The position numbers and the translations under genes were made by a program. From Ochrobactrum sp. Q0168 (GTDB lineage Bacteria > Pseudomonadota > Alphaproteobacteria > Rhizobiales > Rhizobiaceae): 64,000 nucleotides of DNA. Positions within the stretch are counted from its first letter, which is position 1, and each line of letters starts with the position of its first letter. The notes below the pieces were generated by a model. That model saw only the letters and a list, made by a program, of their open reading frames with translations. It ran no database searches and was not told the DNA's origin. Below are positions 17,402-25,858 of the stretch, one piece after another. The stretch covers positions 248,001-312,000 of the forward strand of contig NZ_JAELXQ010000002.1 in assembly GCF_016427605.1 (NCBI RefSeq), written 5' to 3'.

Positions 17402-17953
17402 ATGAACTGGACAGACGAACGCGTTGAACTACTGAAGAAACTGTGGAGCGAAGGCTTGAGCGCAAGCCAGATCGCGGCCCAGCTTGGCGGCGTCAGCCGC
17501 AATGCAGTGATCGGCAAGGTGCACCGTCTGAAGCTTTCGGGTCGCGGCAAGACGACGACCGCTGCTCCGCGCAGCAAGAAAGTCAATACGGTTGCAGCAG
17601 CGCCGCGTCCTGTAACGCAGCATGCGGGCGGCAGCACGCATACGGCCCATACCACGACGATGCGCACGGCGACCGTCACCAAGACAGTGGGTGCAACGGC
17701 GCTGCAGATGGAATATGCGGCGGAAGTGGTGGCCGAGCCTGTGGTCAAGCCGTCTTCGAATGTGGTTGTGCCGATTTCGCGCCGCCTGACGCTGTTGCAG
17801 CTCTCCGAGCGCACCTGCAAGTGGCCGATCGGCGACCCGCTGAACGAAGATTTCCACTTCTGCGGCAGTGAATCGGGTGAATCAAGCCCCTATTGCAGCT
17901 ACCACTCCCGCCTGGCTTTCCAGCCAACGGCAGAACGGCGCCGGGCGCGCTGA
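17402..17953 (+). CDS. gcrA: GcrA cell-cycle regulator
   Basis: A 183-residue alphaproteobacterial cell-cycle transcription factor that works with RNA polymerase sigma-70 at CcrM-methylated GANTC promoters. The N-terminal DNA-binding domain is MNWTDERVELLKKLWSEGLS, then ASQIAAQLGG and SRNAVIGKVHRLKLSGR. A low-complexity Thr/Ala-rich linker follows (about 48-125), then the conserved C-terminal domain LSERTCKWPIGDP and FCGSESGESSPYCSYHSRLA that contacts sigma factor. The chosen ATG gives the canonical first residues; an upstream in-frame ATG at 17387 would add five. It stands alone in a long regulatory interval. Confidence 0.96.
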   Translation: MNWTDERVELLKKLWSEGLSASQIAAQLGGVSRNAVIGKVHRLKLSGRGKTTTAAPRSKKVNTVAAAPRPVTQHAGGSTHTAHTTTMRTATVTKTVGATALQMEYAAEVVAEPVVKPSSNVVVPISRRLTLLQLSERTCKWPIGDPLNEDFHFCGSESGESSPYCSYHSRLAFQPTAERRRAR

Positions 17954-17956
17954 TCT

Positions 17957-18125
17957 AAGGGAATAGGTGAGTAAGGGAATAAGGGAGTATGTCTGACTAT
18001 ATCGTCGGCAGCTCCCTTTTTCTTTGCCTGCACCCCTATTCCGATCGCATACTGCCCTACTGCCCTACTGCCCTACTGCCTTAATCCCTTATTCCCCTAC
18101 TCACCTACTGCCCTATTCCCCTCCT
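17957..18125. repeat. Inverted-repeat element carrying AGGGCAGT (HOOF-Print type) VNTR
   Basis: The left arm (17958-17989, starting AGGGAATAGGTGAGTAAGGG) is an imperfect inverted copy of the right arm (18083-18122 on the minus strand). The right arm contains one extra 8-base unit AGGGCAGT (18107-18114 as ACTGCCCT) that the left arm lacks. Between them, 18051-18082 holds three perfect ACTGCCCT units and one variant, ACTGCCTT. AGGGCAGT is the unit of the Brucella HOOF-Print VNTR loci. The right arm also encodes the C-terminus and stop of the 18097-19230 glycosyltransferase. Confidence 0.85.
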
Positions 18126-19230
18126 CATAGACCTTCAGCGTGCGGTCCGCGATGCCGTCCCAGCTATAGTCGCGGGCGATCCAGTCGATGAGTTGCTGCG
18201 ACTGTTCAGCCGAAAGCGGGTTATCCGTCTTGCGGCGCAGCGCGTTTTTCAGCGCGTCGATGTCGCCAAGCGGGAAATAATCGTCCTGAGGCAGCCCGAC
18301 TTCCAGATTGGCCGTAATGTCGCTGGCCAGCACATTGAGGCCGTAACCCATGGCCTCCAGAAGCGCGATGGGCATGCCTTCGTGGCTCGACGGCAGCACG
18401 AAAAGCCCAGCCTGACTGAAAAGTGCGGAGAGTTCGTCACCCTGCAACGCCCCGGTCAGGACCACGCCCGGCACGGCTGCGGCGCGGGCGCGCACCTCGC
18501 CAGCATAATCGGCAGTATATTCCGCCGAGCCGATCAGGGCGAGTTTCAGCGAAGGATCGGCAAGCTTGGCAAAGGCTTCGATCAGATCCAGCTGGCGCTT
18601 TTCCGGTACGATGCGCGCGACCAGCGCAATATAGCGGCGGGGCGCAAGCCCATGTTTTTCCAGCCAGCGTGGATCGCAGCTCGGTTCCCTTAAGGTTACG
18701 CCATTCGGGATGAAGGTGACGGGAACGTTATAGCGTTGCGCAACGGTTTTCGCGATATCGTTGGAAACGGCGATGCGGGCGCTGGCAAAGCGCATCCCCC
18801 ATTTTTCGCCGAGCTTCAATGTCGCGCGCGCTAACCGTCCCCATTTCTGGCGGTTATAGTCGAAGCCGTGATGGGTCACGACCGTCCGCAGACCGAAGAG
18901 CCGCGCAAGCGGCGTCACCAGAGCGGGGCCGATGGCGTGGATGTGCAAAATGTCGGGCCGCGTGAAACCAGCGCGCAGCACGCCGAGGAAGGTATGCACG
19001 ATGGCTTCGAACTTCATCGACGTAGGCGCCCAGATTGGCGTGACTTTCACGCCTTCCCAGACATAGGGCTGCTTGCGGTCGAGATAGGGCCTGCGGCCAA
19101 CCACTTCCACATCCCAACCCTTGGCGATGTAAAGACGGGCCAGTTCTTCGACATGCCGCTCCACGCCGCCCTGCACATTGGGTATGCCGCGCAAGCCGAG
19201 CATCATGACGCGTCGCCGTCCTTGTCCCAT
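18097..19230 (-). CDS. GT4-family glycosyltransferase, last gene of the polysaccharide operon
   Basis: A 377-residue GT-B glycosyltransferase. The N-terminal acceptor domain has GLRGIPNVQGGVERHVEELA; the C-terminal donor domain has ARIVPEKRQLDLIEAF and the E-x7-E motif in SSHEGMPIALLEAMGYG. It should add a sugar to a lipid-linked repeat unit on the cytoplasmic face. The ATG at 19230 overlaps the upstream gene's TGA (TGATG) and has GGGAG upstream. The last ten residues (YEEGNRAVGE) and stop are encoded inside the AGGGCAGT-type repeat, so repeat slippage there would change the C-terminus. The acceptor and linkage are unknown. Confidence 0.88.
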   Translation of the reverse strand: MGQGRRRVMMLGLRGIPNVQGGVERHVEELARLYIAKGWDVEVVGRRPYLDRKQPYVWEGVKVTPIWAPTSMKFEAIVHTFLGVLRAGFTRPDILHIHAIGPALVTPLARLFGLRTVVTHHGFDYNRQKWGRLARATLKLGEKWGMRFASARIAVSNDIAKTVAQRYNVPVTFIPNGVTLREPSCDPRWLEKHGLAPRRYIALVARIVPEKRQLDLIEAFAKLADPSLKLALIGSAEYTADYAGEVRARAAAVPGVVLTGALQGDELSALFSQAGLFVLPSSHEGMPIALLEAMGYGLNVLASDITANLEVGLPQDDYFPLGDIDALKNALRRKTDNPLSAEQSQQLIDWIARDYSWDGIADRTLKVYEEGNRAVGE

Positions 19231-20471
19231 CAAAGCGCTCCCAGTTCCGCGTAAAGTTCCAGTGTCCGGTTCCGGTAAGCTTCCGGCGAGAATTCCCGAC
19301 CAGCCCAGCTGCGGCCAAGACGGCCCATCCTGCGCCGCGCCTGCGGCGTCAGACCGGCGGCTTCGCCGATGACGCGGGCGAGATCTTCAGCATCGCCGGT
19401 TCTGGCCACCATGCCGGTCTCGCCCGGCACGATCATTTCAGGAATGCCGCCAATGTCGGCGCCGATCACCGGCACGCCCAGCGCATAGGCTTCCAGAATG
19501 CTGATCGGCGCGTTCTCGTACCATTCCGATGGCAGGATCAGCGCCCTGGCTTCGCCGATCAGCCGGTGCAGCCGCTCGCCCGAGACATAGCCCGCAAAGG
19601 TAATATCGCCGCCGGTTTCAGCCGCCAGCGCGCGCAAACTTTGCTCCTCCGGGCCGGTGCCTGCAATCACCAGCTTCTGCCCGGAGATTGCCGCTGCGCG
19701 GATCAGCGTGCCGATCCCCTTTTCAGGCGCAAGACGTCCGACATAGGCGAAATAGTCGCCCTCATGCTCGAAGGGTTCCAGATTGTCGGTCTGCGCAAAA
19801 TTCGGGATATAGACCAGCTTTTCCTGCGGCCAGCCCCATTCGATCAGCTTCGAAATATAGAACCGGCTCGGCACCACGATGCGGTCGAGCGTGTTGCGAT
19901 AAAGGCCAAGCGTGCGATGAATGGCGGTTTCCACCAGGACCAGCCCACTCAGCGCCGTCGAGTCCTTGATGCATTTATGGAGCGCGACATTGTAAATGCG
20001 CCCACCCTTGCAGCGCTCGCAGATCCGGTTATGCGACAGCATCTTGTAGGCCGGGCATGCGAGCTTCAGATCATGCGCGGTCATGACGGTCGGAATACCC
20101 GCCGCTTTCAGCACCGGAAAAATCGACGGCGACAGGTGATGATAGACATTATGGGCATGGGCGACGTTCGGGCGAAAGCGCTCGATCAGCGCCTTGATGC
20201 GGTCCCGCGCTTCCCATGAATAGATGATCTTGCCCGCTTGCGCCACTTTGGTGAGGAGGCCGCTCTCGCGCCCATACTCGATTTCCGACACGAAATAGGA
20301 TGACCAGTCGGAGGCGAAATTATCCGGATGCTGCATGGCAAAGGGAGCCGTCTCCCAGCCGATTTCGGAAAAGAGCTTGATATGGTCGAGAAAAACCGCT
20401 TCAGCCCCGCCGCGCCGGTAGAAATAATTATTGATCGCCAGCAGGCGGTGATCCGGATCGGCAGCTTTCAT
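19230..20471 (-). CDS. GT4-family glycosyltransferase
   Basis: A 413-residue GT-B enzyme. N-terminal NYFYRRGGAEAVFLDHIKL is typical of family 4 enzymes for exopolysaccharides; a cysteine cluster in the middle (LACPAYKMLSHNRICERCKG) is common in this subgroup and may bind metal. The donor domain has YVGRLAPEKGIGTLIRAA, AGTGPEEQSL and EWYENAPISILEAYALGVPV (E-x7-E). The ATG overlaps the deacetylase stop (ATGA) and its own stop overlaps the next glycosyltransferase start, so it is a tightly coupled middle gene of the operon starting at 24196. Confidence 0.9.
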   Translation of the reverse strand: MKAADPDHRLLAINNYFYRRGGAEAVFLDHIKLFSEIGWETAPFAMQHPDNFASDWSSYFVSEIEYGRESGLLTKVAQAGKIIYSWEARDRIKALIERFRPNVAHAHNVYHHLSPSIFPVLKAAGIPTVMTAHDLKLACPAYKMLSHNRICERCKGGRIYNVALHKCIKDSTALSGLVLVETAIHRTLGLYRNTLDRIVVPSRFYISKLIEWGWPQEKLVYIPNFAQTDNLEPFEHEGDYFAYVGRLAPEKGIGTLIRAAAISGQKLVIAGTGPEEQSLRALAAETGGDITFAGYVSGERLHRLIGEARALILPSEWYENAPISILEAYALGVPVIGADIGGIPEMIVPGETGMVARTGDAEDLARVIGEAAGLTPQARRRMGRLGRSWAGREFSPEAYRNRTLELYAELGAL

Positions 20472-21283
20472 CGGGCAGCACCTTCCTCTGCTCGGAGATG
20501 AGCCAGCGCATCGCGTATCGACAGAACCTCCGCGCCGCTTTGCGCCGCATGGGAAACCAGTTTTTCAAAGGTTTCCGGCGTGCAGCCGAACGGCGTCGGC
20601 CTGTCGCTGATATCATGCGTGTAGAAGATCAGCCAGCCGGGATTTGCAGCGAGATCGTCGATCCAGCGGGTCAATTGCTCCGCATGCTGCTCCGGCTGCC
20701 TTATCTCGACGGCTTCCAGAAAGGCGAGATCAACCGCGTCGCGATTGATGCGCTCGCCGCCGCTGCGGCAGGTCGCGAAACGGTCGGAAAACAGGCTGCG
20801 CGACAGCACCGACGAGGCACAATAAGGATAGGCGAAATTGCGCCGACCGACCCGATCCGGTTCAATCTCGCGCAGATATGCGTGGTTGCGATCAAGATCG
20901 GCAGCAAGATCGCTCATGCCGACCGAGGGTACATTCCAATGCGCGAAAGTGTGGCAGCCAATATCGTGCCCGGCCTCGGCAAGTCTGCGCAGGCCCGCTT
21001 CCGTAATCAGCTGGCGATGCGCCTCGACGGAACCCACCAGACTGCCGGCGATATAGAATGTGCCGTGAAAGCCGTATTTTTCCAGTATCTTCGCGCCAGC
21101 GCTTTCGGCGGTGTCCGGAACATCGTCGAAGGTGAAACTGATAATCCGCCGATCCTTCGGCAGAGAAAATGGCCGGAGTGGAAAACTGCGGCTCAGCGCA
21201 TCGTGCAACCGGTTGTTCAGCCGGTCCAGACGTGCCCTTGCCCAGCCCAATCGGTCCTGTGCCCCCAATTTGTCCTGCCCCAT
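20468..21283 (-). CDS. Polysaccharide deacetylase (NodB-like)
   Basis: A 271-residue carbohydrate esterase family 4 protein. The metal-binding motifs are SFTFDDVPDT (TFDD) and GCHTFAHWN (H-x3-H); FYTHDISDRPTPFGC supplies the C-terminal histidine motif. It probably removes N-acetyl groups from a polysaccharide or its lipid-linked precursor; no clear signal peptide is seen, so it may act in the cytoplasm. The frame is open to 21442, but the ATG at 21283 has AGGA upstream and leaves 29 bases to the polymerase stop. It overlaps the following glycosyltransferase by four bases. Confidence 0.88.
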   Translation of the reverse strand: MGQDKLGAQDRLGWARARLDRLNNRLHDALSRSFPLRPFSLPKDRRIISFTFDDVPDTAESAGAKILEKYGFHGTFYIAGSLVGSVEAHRQLITEAGLRRLAEAGHDIGCHTFAHWNVPSVGMSDLAADLDRNHAYLREIEPDRVGRRNFAYPYCASSVLSRSLFSDRFATCRSGGERINRDAVDLAFLEAVEIRQPEQHAEQLTRWIDDLAANPGWLIFYTHDISDRPTPFGCTPETFEKLVSHAAQSGAEVLSIRDALAHLRAEEGAAR

Positions 21284-21312
21284 CGTTCCTACCAAGCCTT
21301 TGCCCCAAAAGC

Positions 21313-22626
21313 TTAACCCACAAGTCGCGCCTTCGCCTGAAGACGCATGCCGAAAATGGCAATCATCAAACAAAACCAGACCGCGCTGCCGTTCTGGAAA
21401 AACGTACTTTCCATGCATGACGTATAGAGGCCGTATAACCACAGACGGCTGAACAGAAGCGTCAATGCCGGATCGTTGCCCGTGGCCTCGGCTGCCTTGA
21501 TATAACGCAGCGGCAGAATCAGCACCCAGATCAATATCAGGATCAGGCCGAACACACCCGCATTGATCATCATATCCAGATAGGCATTATGCGCGTTGAA
21601 GGCCGCGACGGCCCATGTCGCCCCGCCACCCCCGGCATAGACCATTTCCGGTGTCTTCCAGAATGAATCCAGCCCGTAGCCAAATATCGGCTTTTTAGCC
21701 ACGGCTGAAAAGGCTATGCGCCAAATATCGGCGCGGTTGGTAAATGTCGCGTCAATGCCGATGCTGGTGATCAGCTGGCGGATGGGATCTGAAACCGCAG
21801 CACCCACGGCGACGAAATTGAACGCCGCCACCCCGCCGATCGAGATTGGAATGCGCGTCCAGCGCCATTTCATGAAGATCAGCGATATGATGGCGATGAA
21901 GGGCAGCATGGCCGTCGATGTCTTGCCGCCCGTATGCAGCAGGAAGAAGACACAGAGCGCCACCACCAGCGCCCCGGCCTTGCGATAGCCCATTTGCCAG
22001 CCATAAAGCCCGAAGAAGCTGAGCAGCACCAGTGCGGCTGCGGCTGCGTTCTTGTGCGGAAAATGCCCGCGCCATGCGCCCGCCAGCATCGGCTCGATGA
22101 CATTCGTCGCCTGATGGATCGCCCGGCTCGGCATGAAGATGACGCCGAAATAGGCAAAGCCCAGCGTGATGAACGAGCCGATCAGCAGCAGCCGCGCCAT
22201 CTGGGTTGCAGAGCGCGGCAGCAGCAGGAATATGCTGGCGTTCAAGGCCATCAGGATCGACAGCACCACCTTGCGGCTTGCAATCGATGGATGCGCCGAG
22301 ACAAGGGCTGTCACGAACATCCAGATGAACAGCGTCACCAGCAATCCGCGCGGCTGGAGAATAGTCTGCCGCAACGGGCTTTTCAGCCCGCAGGCGATGA
22401 AACCGGCGGTCAAACTGAGTGTCAGCAACTGGTTGAGCAGATTGGACTGCCCCGCCGAAGCGGCGGTGCCCAGTTCGGCGCTCGAACTTGGATAGGGACT
22501 GATCCCCACCCACATGAACAGAAACATGATCAGAAACAGCGCAACGCCCAGCGATGACGATACCGACGTCAGGTCGCGGGGCGAAGTATGGGCCGTCACA
22601 CCCCGATGGGAAGCGAGGTCAGACAC
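21313..22626 (-). CDS. O-antigen ligase/polymerase-like (Wzy/WaaL family) membrane protein
   Basis: A 437-residue inner-membrane protein with about 10-12 hydrophobic segments and the Wzy_C-type periplasmic loop near RADIWRIAFSAVAKKPIFGYG and NAHNAYLDMMINAGVFG, which carries the conserved NAHN motif. It should polymerise repeat units in the periplasm. The GTG at 22626 overlaps the upstream gene's stop (GTGTCTGA) and has GGGAG before it; the open frame runs further to 22677 without a better start. Between the chain-length gene and deacetylase gene in one operon. Polymerase is more likely than ligase given the Wzz-like partner. Confidence 0.85.
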   Translation of the reverse strand: MSDLASHRGVTAHTSPRDLTSVSSSLGVALFLIMFLFMWVGISPYPSSSAELGTAASAGQSNLLNQLLTLSLTAGFIACGLKSPLRQTILQPRGLLVTLFIWMFVTALVSAHPSIASRKVVLSILMALNASIFLLLPRSATQMARLLLIGSFITLGFAYFGVIFMPSRAIHQATNVIEPMLAGAWRGHFPHKNAAAAALVLLSFFGLYGWQMGYRKAGALVVALCVFFLLHTGGKTSTAMLPFIAIISLIFMKWRWTRIPISIGGVAAFNFVAVGAAVSDPIRQLITSIGIDATFTNRADIWRIAFSAVAKKPIFGYGLDSFWKTPEMVYAGGGGATWAVAAFNAHNAYLDMMINAGVFGLILILIWVLILPLRYIKAAEATGNDPALTLLFSRLWLYGLYTSCMESTFFQNGSAVWFCLMIAIFGMRLQAKARLVG

Positions 22627-24196
22627 GGCTCTCCCGATTTCTCCGCCATGCGCCGAGATAACCCAGCGCCAGCGCAAGCGCCACGCCGAGACCGAGCCCC
22701 ACGAAACCGCCGGCTGCCCCCAACAGGACGGTGCGCGGCGGCCAGCTGCGGCTGACGGGCGGGATCGCTGTCGAGATCACGCGGATATTGGTGGCGTCGA
22801 GTTGCTGGCGCTGATGCGTTTCCGTCGAGCGGGTCAGGAACGTGTTGTAGATCGAAACCTTGGCGGTCATGTCGCGTTCGAGATCAGACAGCTGCACCTG
22901 CGCATCATTGTCGAGCGCCACCGCCGAGCGTGCCGTTGCGGCCTGCGCATTAAGCGCATCGACGACCGCATTGGCCTGATCGAGATCGACCTTAGCCGAT
23001 TGCAGGATGCGCGAGCGTTCATTGGCGATCTGCTGCTCCAGCCCGTCGAGCTGGCGCTGCGTGTTGATGAGTTCGGGATAGCGCGGACCATAGGTCATGG
23101 TCAGCGCATCGTATCGCTGCTTCAGCGTCGCATACTGGCTGCGCAGATTGGTCATGGTCGGCGATTGCAGCGTGCTTGCCGGGCCGACCGGGCTGCCCGT
23201 ATCGCGGGTCAGCTCGTTATAACGAGTGCTGGCGTCCGTCTGGCGCGATTTGGCATCGACCAGCTTCGTGTTGATCTGGGCCATGGACTGCGCGCTGACC
23301 AGTTCGCCGCCGGTGGTCTGGAGACCATGCGCGCGGCGGAAGGCGGCGACTTTTTCTTCGGCGTCCGTGGCGGCTTTCTGCAAGGATGTCAGGCGTTCCG
23401 ACAAGGCGGCGGCAGCGCGGCCTGCGCCATCGGCATCGGCTTCGGCCACTTCTTCCTGGAACGACTGCGCCAGCGTGTCCGCCACCTTGACCGATTTTTC
23501 GGGATTGTCCGTCCACACACCGATCGTCACCAGATAGGACCGTTCCGGACGGCTCACGACAATGCGTTGCGACAGGGCGCGCACCGCCGTCAGCGTGTCG
23601 TCGGATGCGCCCTTCGGCTTGCCAAGTCCCAGCAGCGCGCGCAGATCGAAACCGCCCGGCGACGGCACGAATTCGGGATCGCCTTGCAGGTCGAGAGTCT
23701 GCACGACACGGCGCAGCACATTGCCCGACACCAGCATTTTCATCTTGCTTTCAATGTCGAGAATCTGGCTGTCGGCCTGAAGGCTCTGGGCATAGATATC
23801 GTTGGGCAAAAGCTGCAAGCCGGACGGCGGCACCAGCATATCCGTATAGGCGGTATAGCGCGGCTTGGCCGTCATGCCGTAGGCGAGACCCGCCAGCGCA
23901 CCGGCAACAGCAAGAATGACGATCCATATCCAGCGGGCGCGCACCCATTCCAGTGCCGCCCAGAGATCGATTTCCGGCAGCATGAGCCCGCCCCCTGGAG
24001 ACCTCGTCTCCGGCTCCACCGGATGGGATACAGGCGGCGTATCGAAAACCAGCGCATCGGAAACGGACGCTGGCCTCGGATAGGACGGCGCGTGGTTCTG
24101 CGCCAGAGCCTGGTTCCATTGCTCCAGCGTCTCGTCACCGCGCTTTTGAGCAGCCGGTTGCTGAGCCTTCGAAGCAAGGTCACGCAAGGTGTACAT
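22619..24196 (-). CDS. Polysaccharide co-polymerase / chain-length determinant (Wzz/GumC-like), no kinase domain
   Basis: A 525-residue inner-membrane protein. After a polar, Pro-rich cytoplasmic N-terminus (1-85) come a first transmembrane helix (about 88-107), the Wzz-type periplasmic domain with PRYTAYTDMLVPPSG, long coiled-coil segments (about 240-420) and a second membrane helix near 485-510 after PPVSRSWPPRTV. No Walker A motif follows, so it lacks the BY-kinase of Wzc-type proteins. It should set polymer length together with the Wzy-like protein whose start overlaps its stop. It is the first gene of the operon PCP-Wzy-deacetylase-GT4-GT4. Confidence 0.87.
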   Translation of the reverse strand: MYTLRDLASKAQQPAAQKRGDETLEQWNQALAQNHAPSYPRPASVSDALVFDTPPVSHPVEPETRSPGGGLMLPEIDLWAALEWVRARWIWIVILAVAGALAGLAYGMTAKPRYTAYTDMLVPPSGLQLLPNDIYAQSLQADSQILDIESKMKMLVSGNVLRRVVQTLDLQGDPEFVPSPGGFDLRALLGLGKPKGASDDTLTAVRALSQRIVVSRPERSYLVTIGVWTDNPEKSVKVADTLAQSFQEEVAEADADGAGRAAAALSERLTSLQKAATDAEEKVAAFRRAHGLQTTGGELVSAQSMAQINTKLVDAKSRQTDASTRYNELTRDTGSPVGPASTLQSPTMTNLRSQYATLKQRYDALTMTYGPRYPELINTQRQLDGLEQQIANERSRILQSAKVDLDQANAVVDALNAQAATARSAVALDNDAQVQLSDLERDMTAKVSIYNTFLTRSTETHQRQQLDATNIRVISTAIPPVSRSWPPRTVLLGAAGGFVGLGLGVALALALGYLGAWRRNRESRV

Positions 24197-24543
24197 CGAT
24201 CGATCCTATGGTTGGGCCTATGGTCGCCCTCTTGTTGCCCCGGTCGCGCAAAAAGCGCCTTTGCCCTGTTTATATGAGAAGATTAAAAAAATTGGTTAAT
24301 CACAACTATTGGGCCGCAATGTGCGATAGGACTAGAAAATACATGATCTGTTCAGTTAGGGTTCATATTTCGAAGCTACATCTGGAATAAGCAGAATAAA
24401 CGCTGATAAAGACAACAATGAGTAAGTCGGGAGAGGGAAAAGGTCTTTCCAGATAAAGTCATGCCGGGTCGGATCGAGGCGCAAAGCCGACATCGACAGA
24501 CAACGCCCTTCACACATCATTCCCCCTAAATCCGCAGTATGAA
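24197..24543. other. AT-rich divergent promoter region
   Basis: No gene was seen in these 347 bases between the divergent chain-length and flippase genes. Composition is clearly more AT-rich than the flanks (for example around GATTAAAAAAATTGGTTAAT), as expected of back-to-back promoters. No operator was recognised. Confidence 0.5.
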
Positions 24544-25824
24544 ATGTTGAAACGCTACTGGCCCACCGTGTTGTCCTATGCCGCATCGAGTGGCAGTCTT
24601 TTTGCCGCCAATATCGCGCAATTGCTGACTTTTGCCATTCTGGCACGGTATCTCGGATCACACGAGTTCGGGCTTTTCGTGACCGTCATGGCGGTCACGG
24701 CCATAGCAAACTACATCTGCGGACTGGGCGGCGCGGAATGCCTCGTGCGGCGCGTGGCGCAAAACCCGGCCATCTATCCCGCCATGCTTGGGCACAATAT
24801 CATCCTGATCGTGACGAGCGGCATCGTGCTGGTGGTGCTTGGCATGATCCTGCTGCCGTTCTGGCTTGAATCCGTCCCGGAATTCGCCAGCAACTATCTC
24901 GGCATGTTTTTCCTGCTCGTCACCAATATCGTGCTGGTCCGCGCTATCCTCCTCGTGGAGCAGATTTATATCGCGCATACCGACTTCGTATCGGCCAACC
25001 TGTCGGTGGTCGGCTTTGCCGTGGCGCGCACGCTTGCTGCGGTTATCGCGTGTCTCGTCTTCGATATTTCAACCGTGGTGCAGTGGGCCTATTGGCAGTT
25101 TGGCTGCCATGTGCTGGTGCTCGTTATTTATGCGTGGTTTCTACGCAGACTCGGCGCGCCGCAATACCGTATCGTGCGGGAAGAAATCCGCCTCGGCATC
25201 ATGTTCGCCTCGCAGTTCATCTTTCGTGCGGTTCGCCAGAATGCCGACCTTCTCATTCTCGGCGCGCTTGTCGCCCCCAGCGTCGTCGGCAGCTACGGCG
25301 TGACGCGCCGCATCGTCGACAGCAGCATGCTGACCATAGATGCGATGAACCGGCTCGTCTATCCGCGCCTGTCGCAAGCCAGCGCCAACGGCATTCACCA
25401 TGCCCTGCCGATCACGTTGCGCCTTCTGGGCGCGTCGCTTCTGATCGGAACGCTGACCTCCCTCGTCATCTTCATCGCCGCGCCCTATCTGCCGCTGCTG
25501 TTCGGCAAGGAATATACGACGCTGATCGCCTTCTGCCGCACGCTCTGCTGGATTACGATCTTCGTCGCGCTCTGGTCGATTGCGGTCGATCTGCTCGGCG
25601 CAGCCAGCCAGCACGCCTATCGCACCGCCGTGCTGAATGTCGGCAATATTCTAGGTGCGCCGCTTCTCGCAGCCGCTACCTGGTATGCACCCATCACCGG
25701 TACGTTCACCGCAATTTACTTTATTGAAATATCTATCGTGTTGGCTTCGTGGTGCTGCGTCTTCTATCTCGTCAAGAGAAGCCGCAAAGCTGCTGCAAGG
25801 AAAGAGGTTCAGGTGAAAGCTTAA
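24544..25824 (+). CDS. Polysaccharide flippase (Wzx/MOP-family)
   Basis: A 426-residue inner-membrane protein with about 12 hydrophobic segments. The opening SYAASSGSLFAANIAQLLTF and FAILARYLGSHEFGLFVTVM is typical of Wzx-like oligosaccharide flippases, as is FAGSQ-like FASQFIFRAVRQNADLLILG at mid-protein. It should flip the lipid-linked repeat unit to the periplasm for the Wzy-like polymerase encoded on the opposite strand. The RBS is weak. The next gene starts 34 bases after its stop, on the same strand. Confidence 0.88.
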   Translation: MLKRYWPTVLSYAASSGSLFAANIAQLLTFAILARYLGSHEFGLFVTVMAVTAIANYICGLGGAECLVRRVAQNPAIYPAMLGHNIILIVTSGIVLVVLGMILLPFWLESVPEFASNYLGMFFLLVTNIVLVRAILLVEQIYIAHTDFVSANLSVVGFAVARTLAAVIACLVFDISTVVQWAYWQFGCHVLVLVIYAWFLRRLGAPQYRIVREEIRLGIMFASQFIFRAVRQNADLLILGALVAPSVVGSYGVTRRIVDSSMLTIDAMNRLVYPRLSQASANGIHHALPITLRLLGASLLIGTLTSLVIFIAAPYLPLLFGKEYTTLIAFCRTLCWITIFVALWSIAVDLLGAASQHAYRTAVLNVGNILGAPLLAAATWYAPITGTFTAIYFIEISIVLASWCCVFYLVKRSRKAAARKEVQVKA

Positions 25825-25858
25825 GCTCGGTCCGCCCGGGCAGAGGGGGCAGGTTAAA

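Noticed and set aside
18051-18114. Tandem ACTGCCCT units as a CRISPR array
   Set aside because: The units are contiguous 8-mers with no spacers and no cas genes nearby; they match a Brucella VNTR type.
22514-24277. Plus-strand open frame (587 codons) opposite the chain-length determinant gene
   Set aside because: Antisense shadow; the minus strand has the transmembrane and coiled-coil pattern of a Wzz/GumC protein and coupled neighbours.
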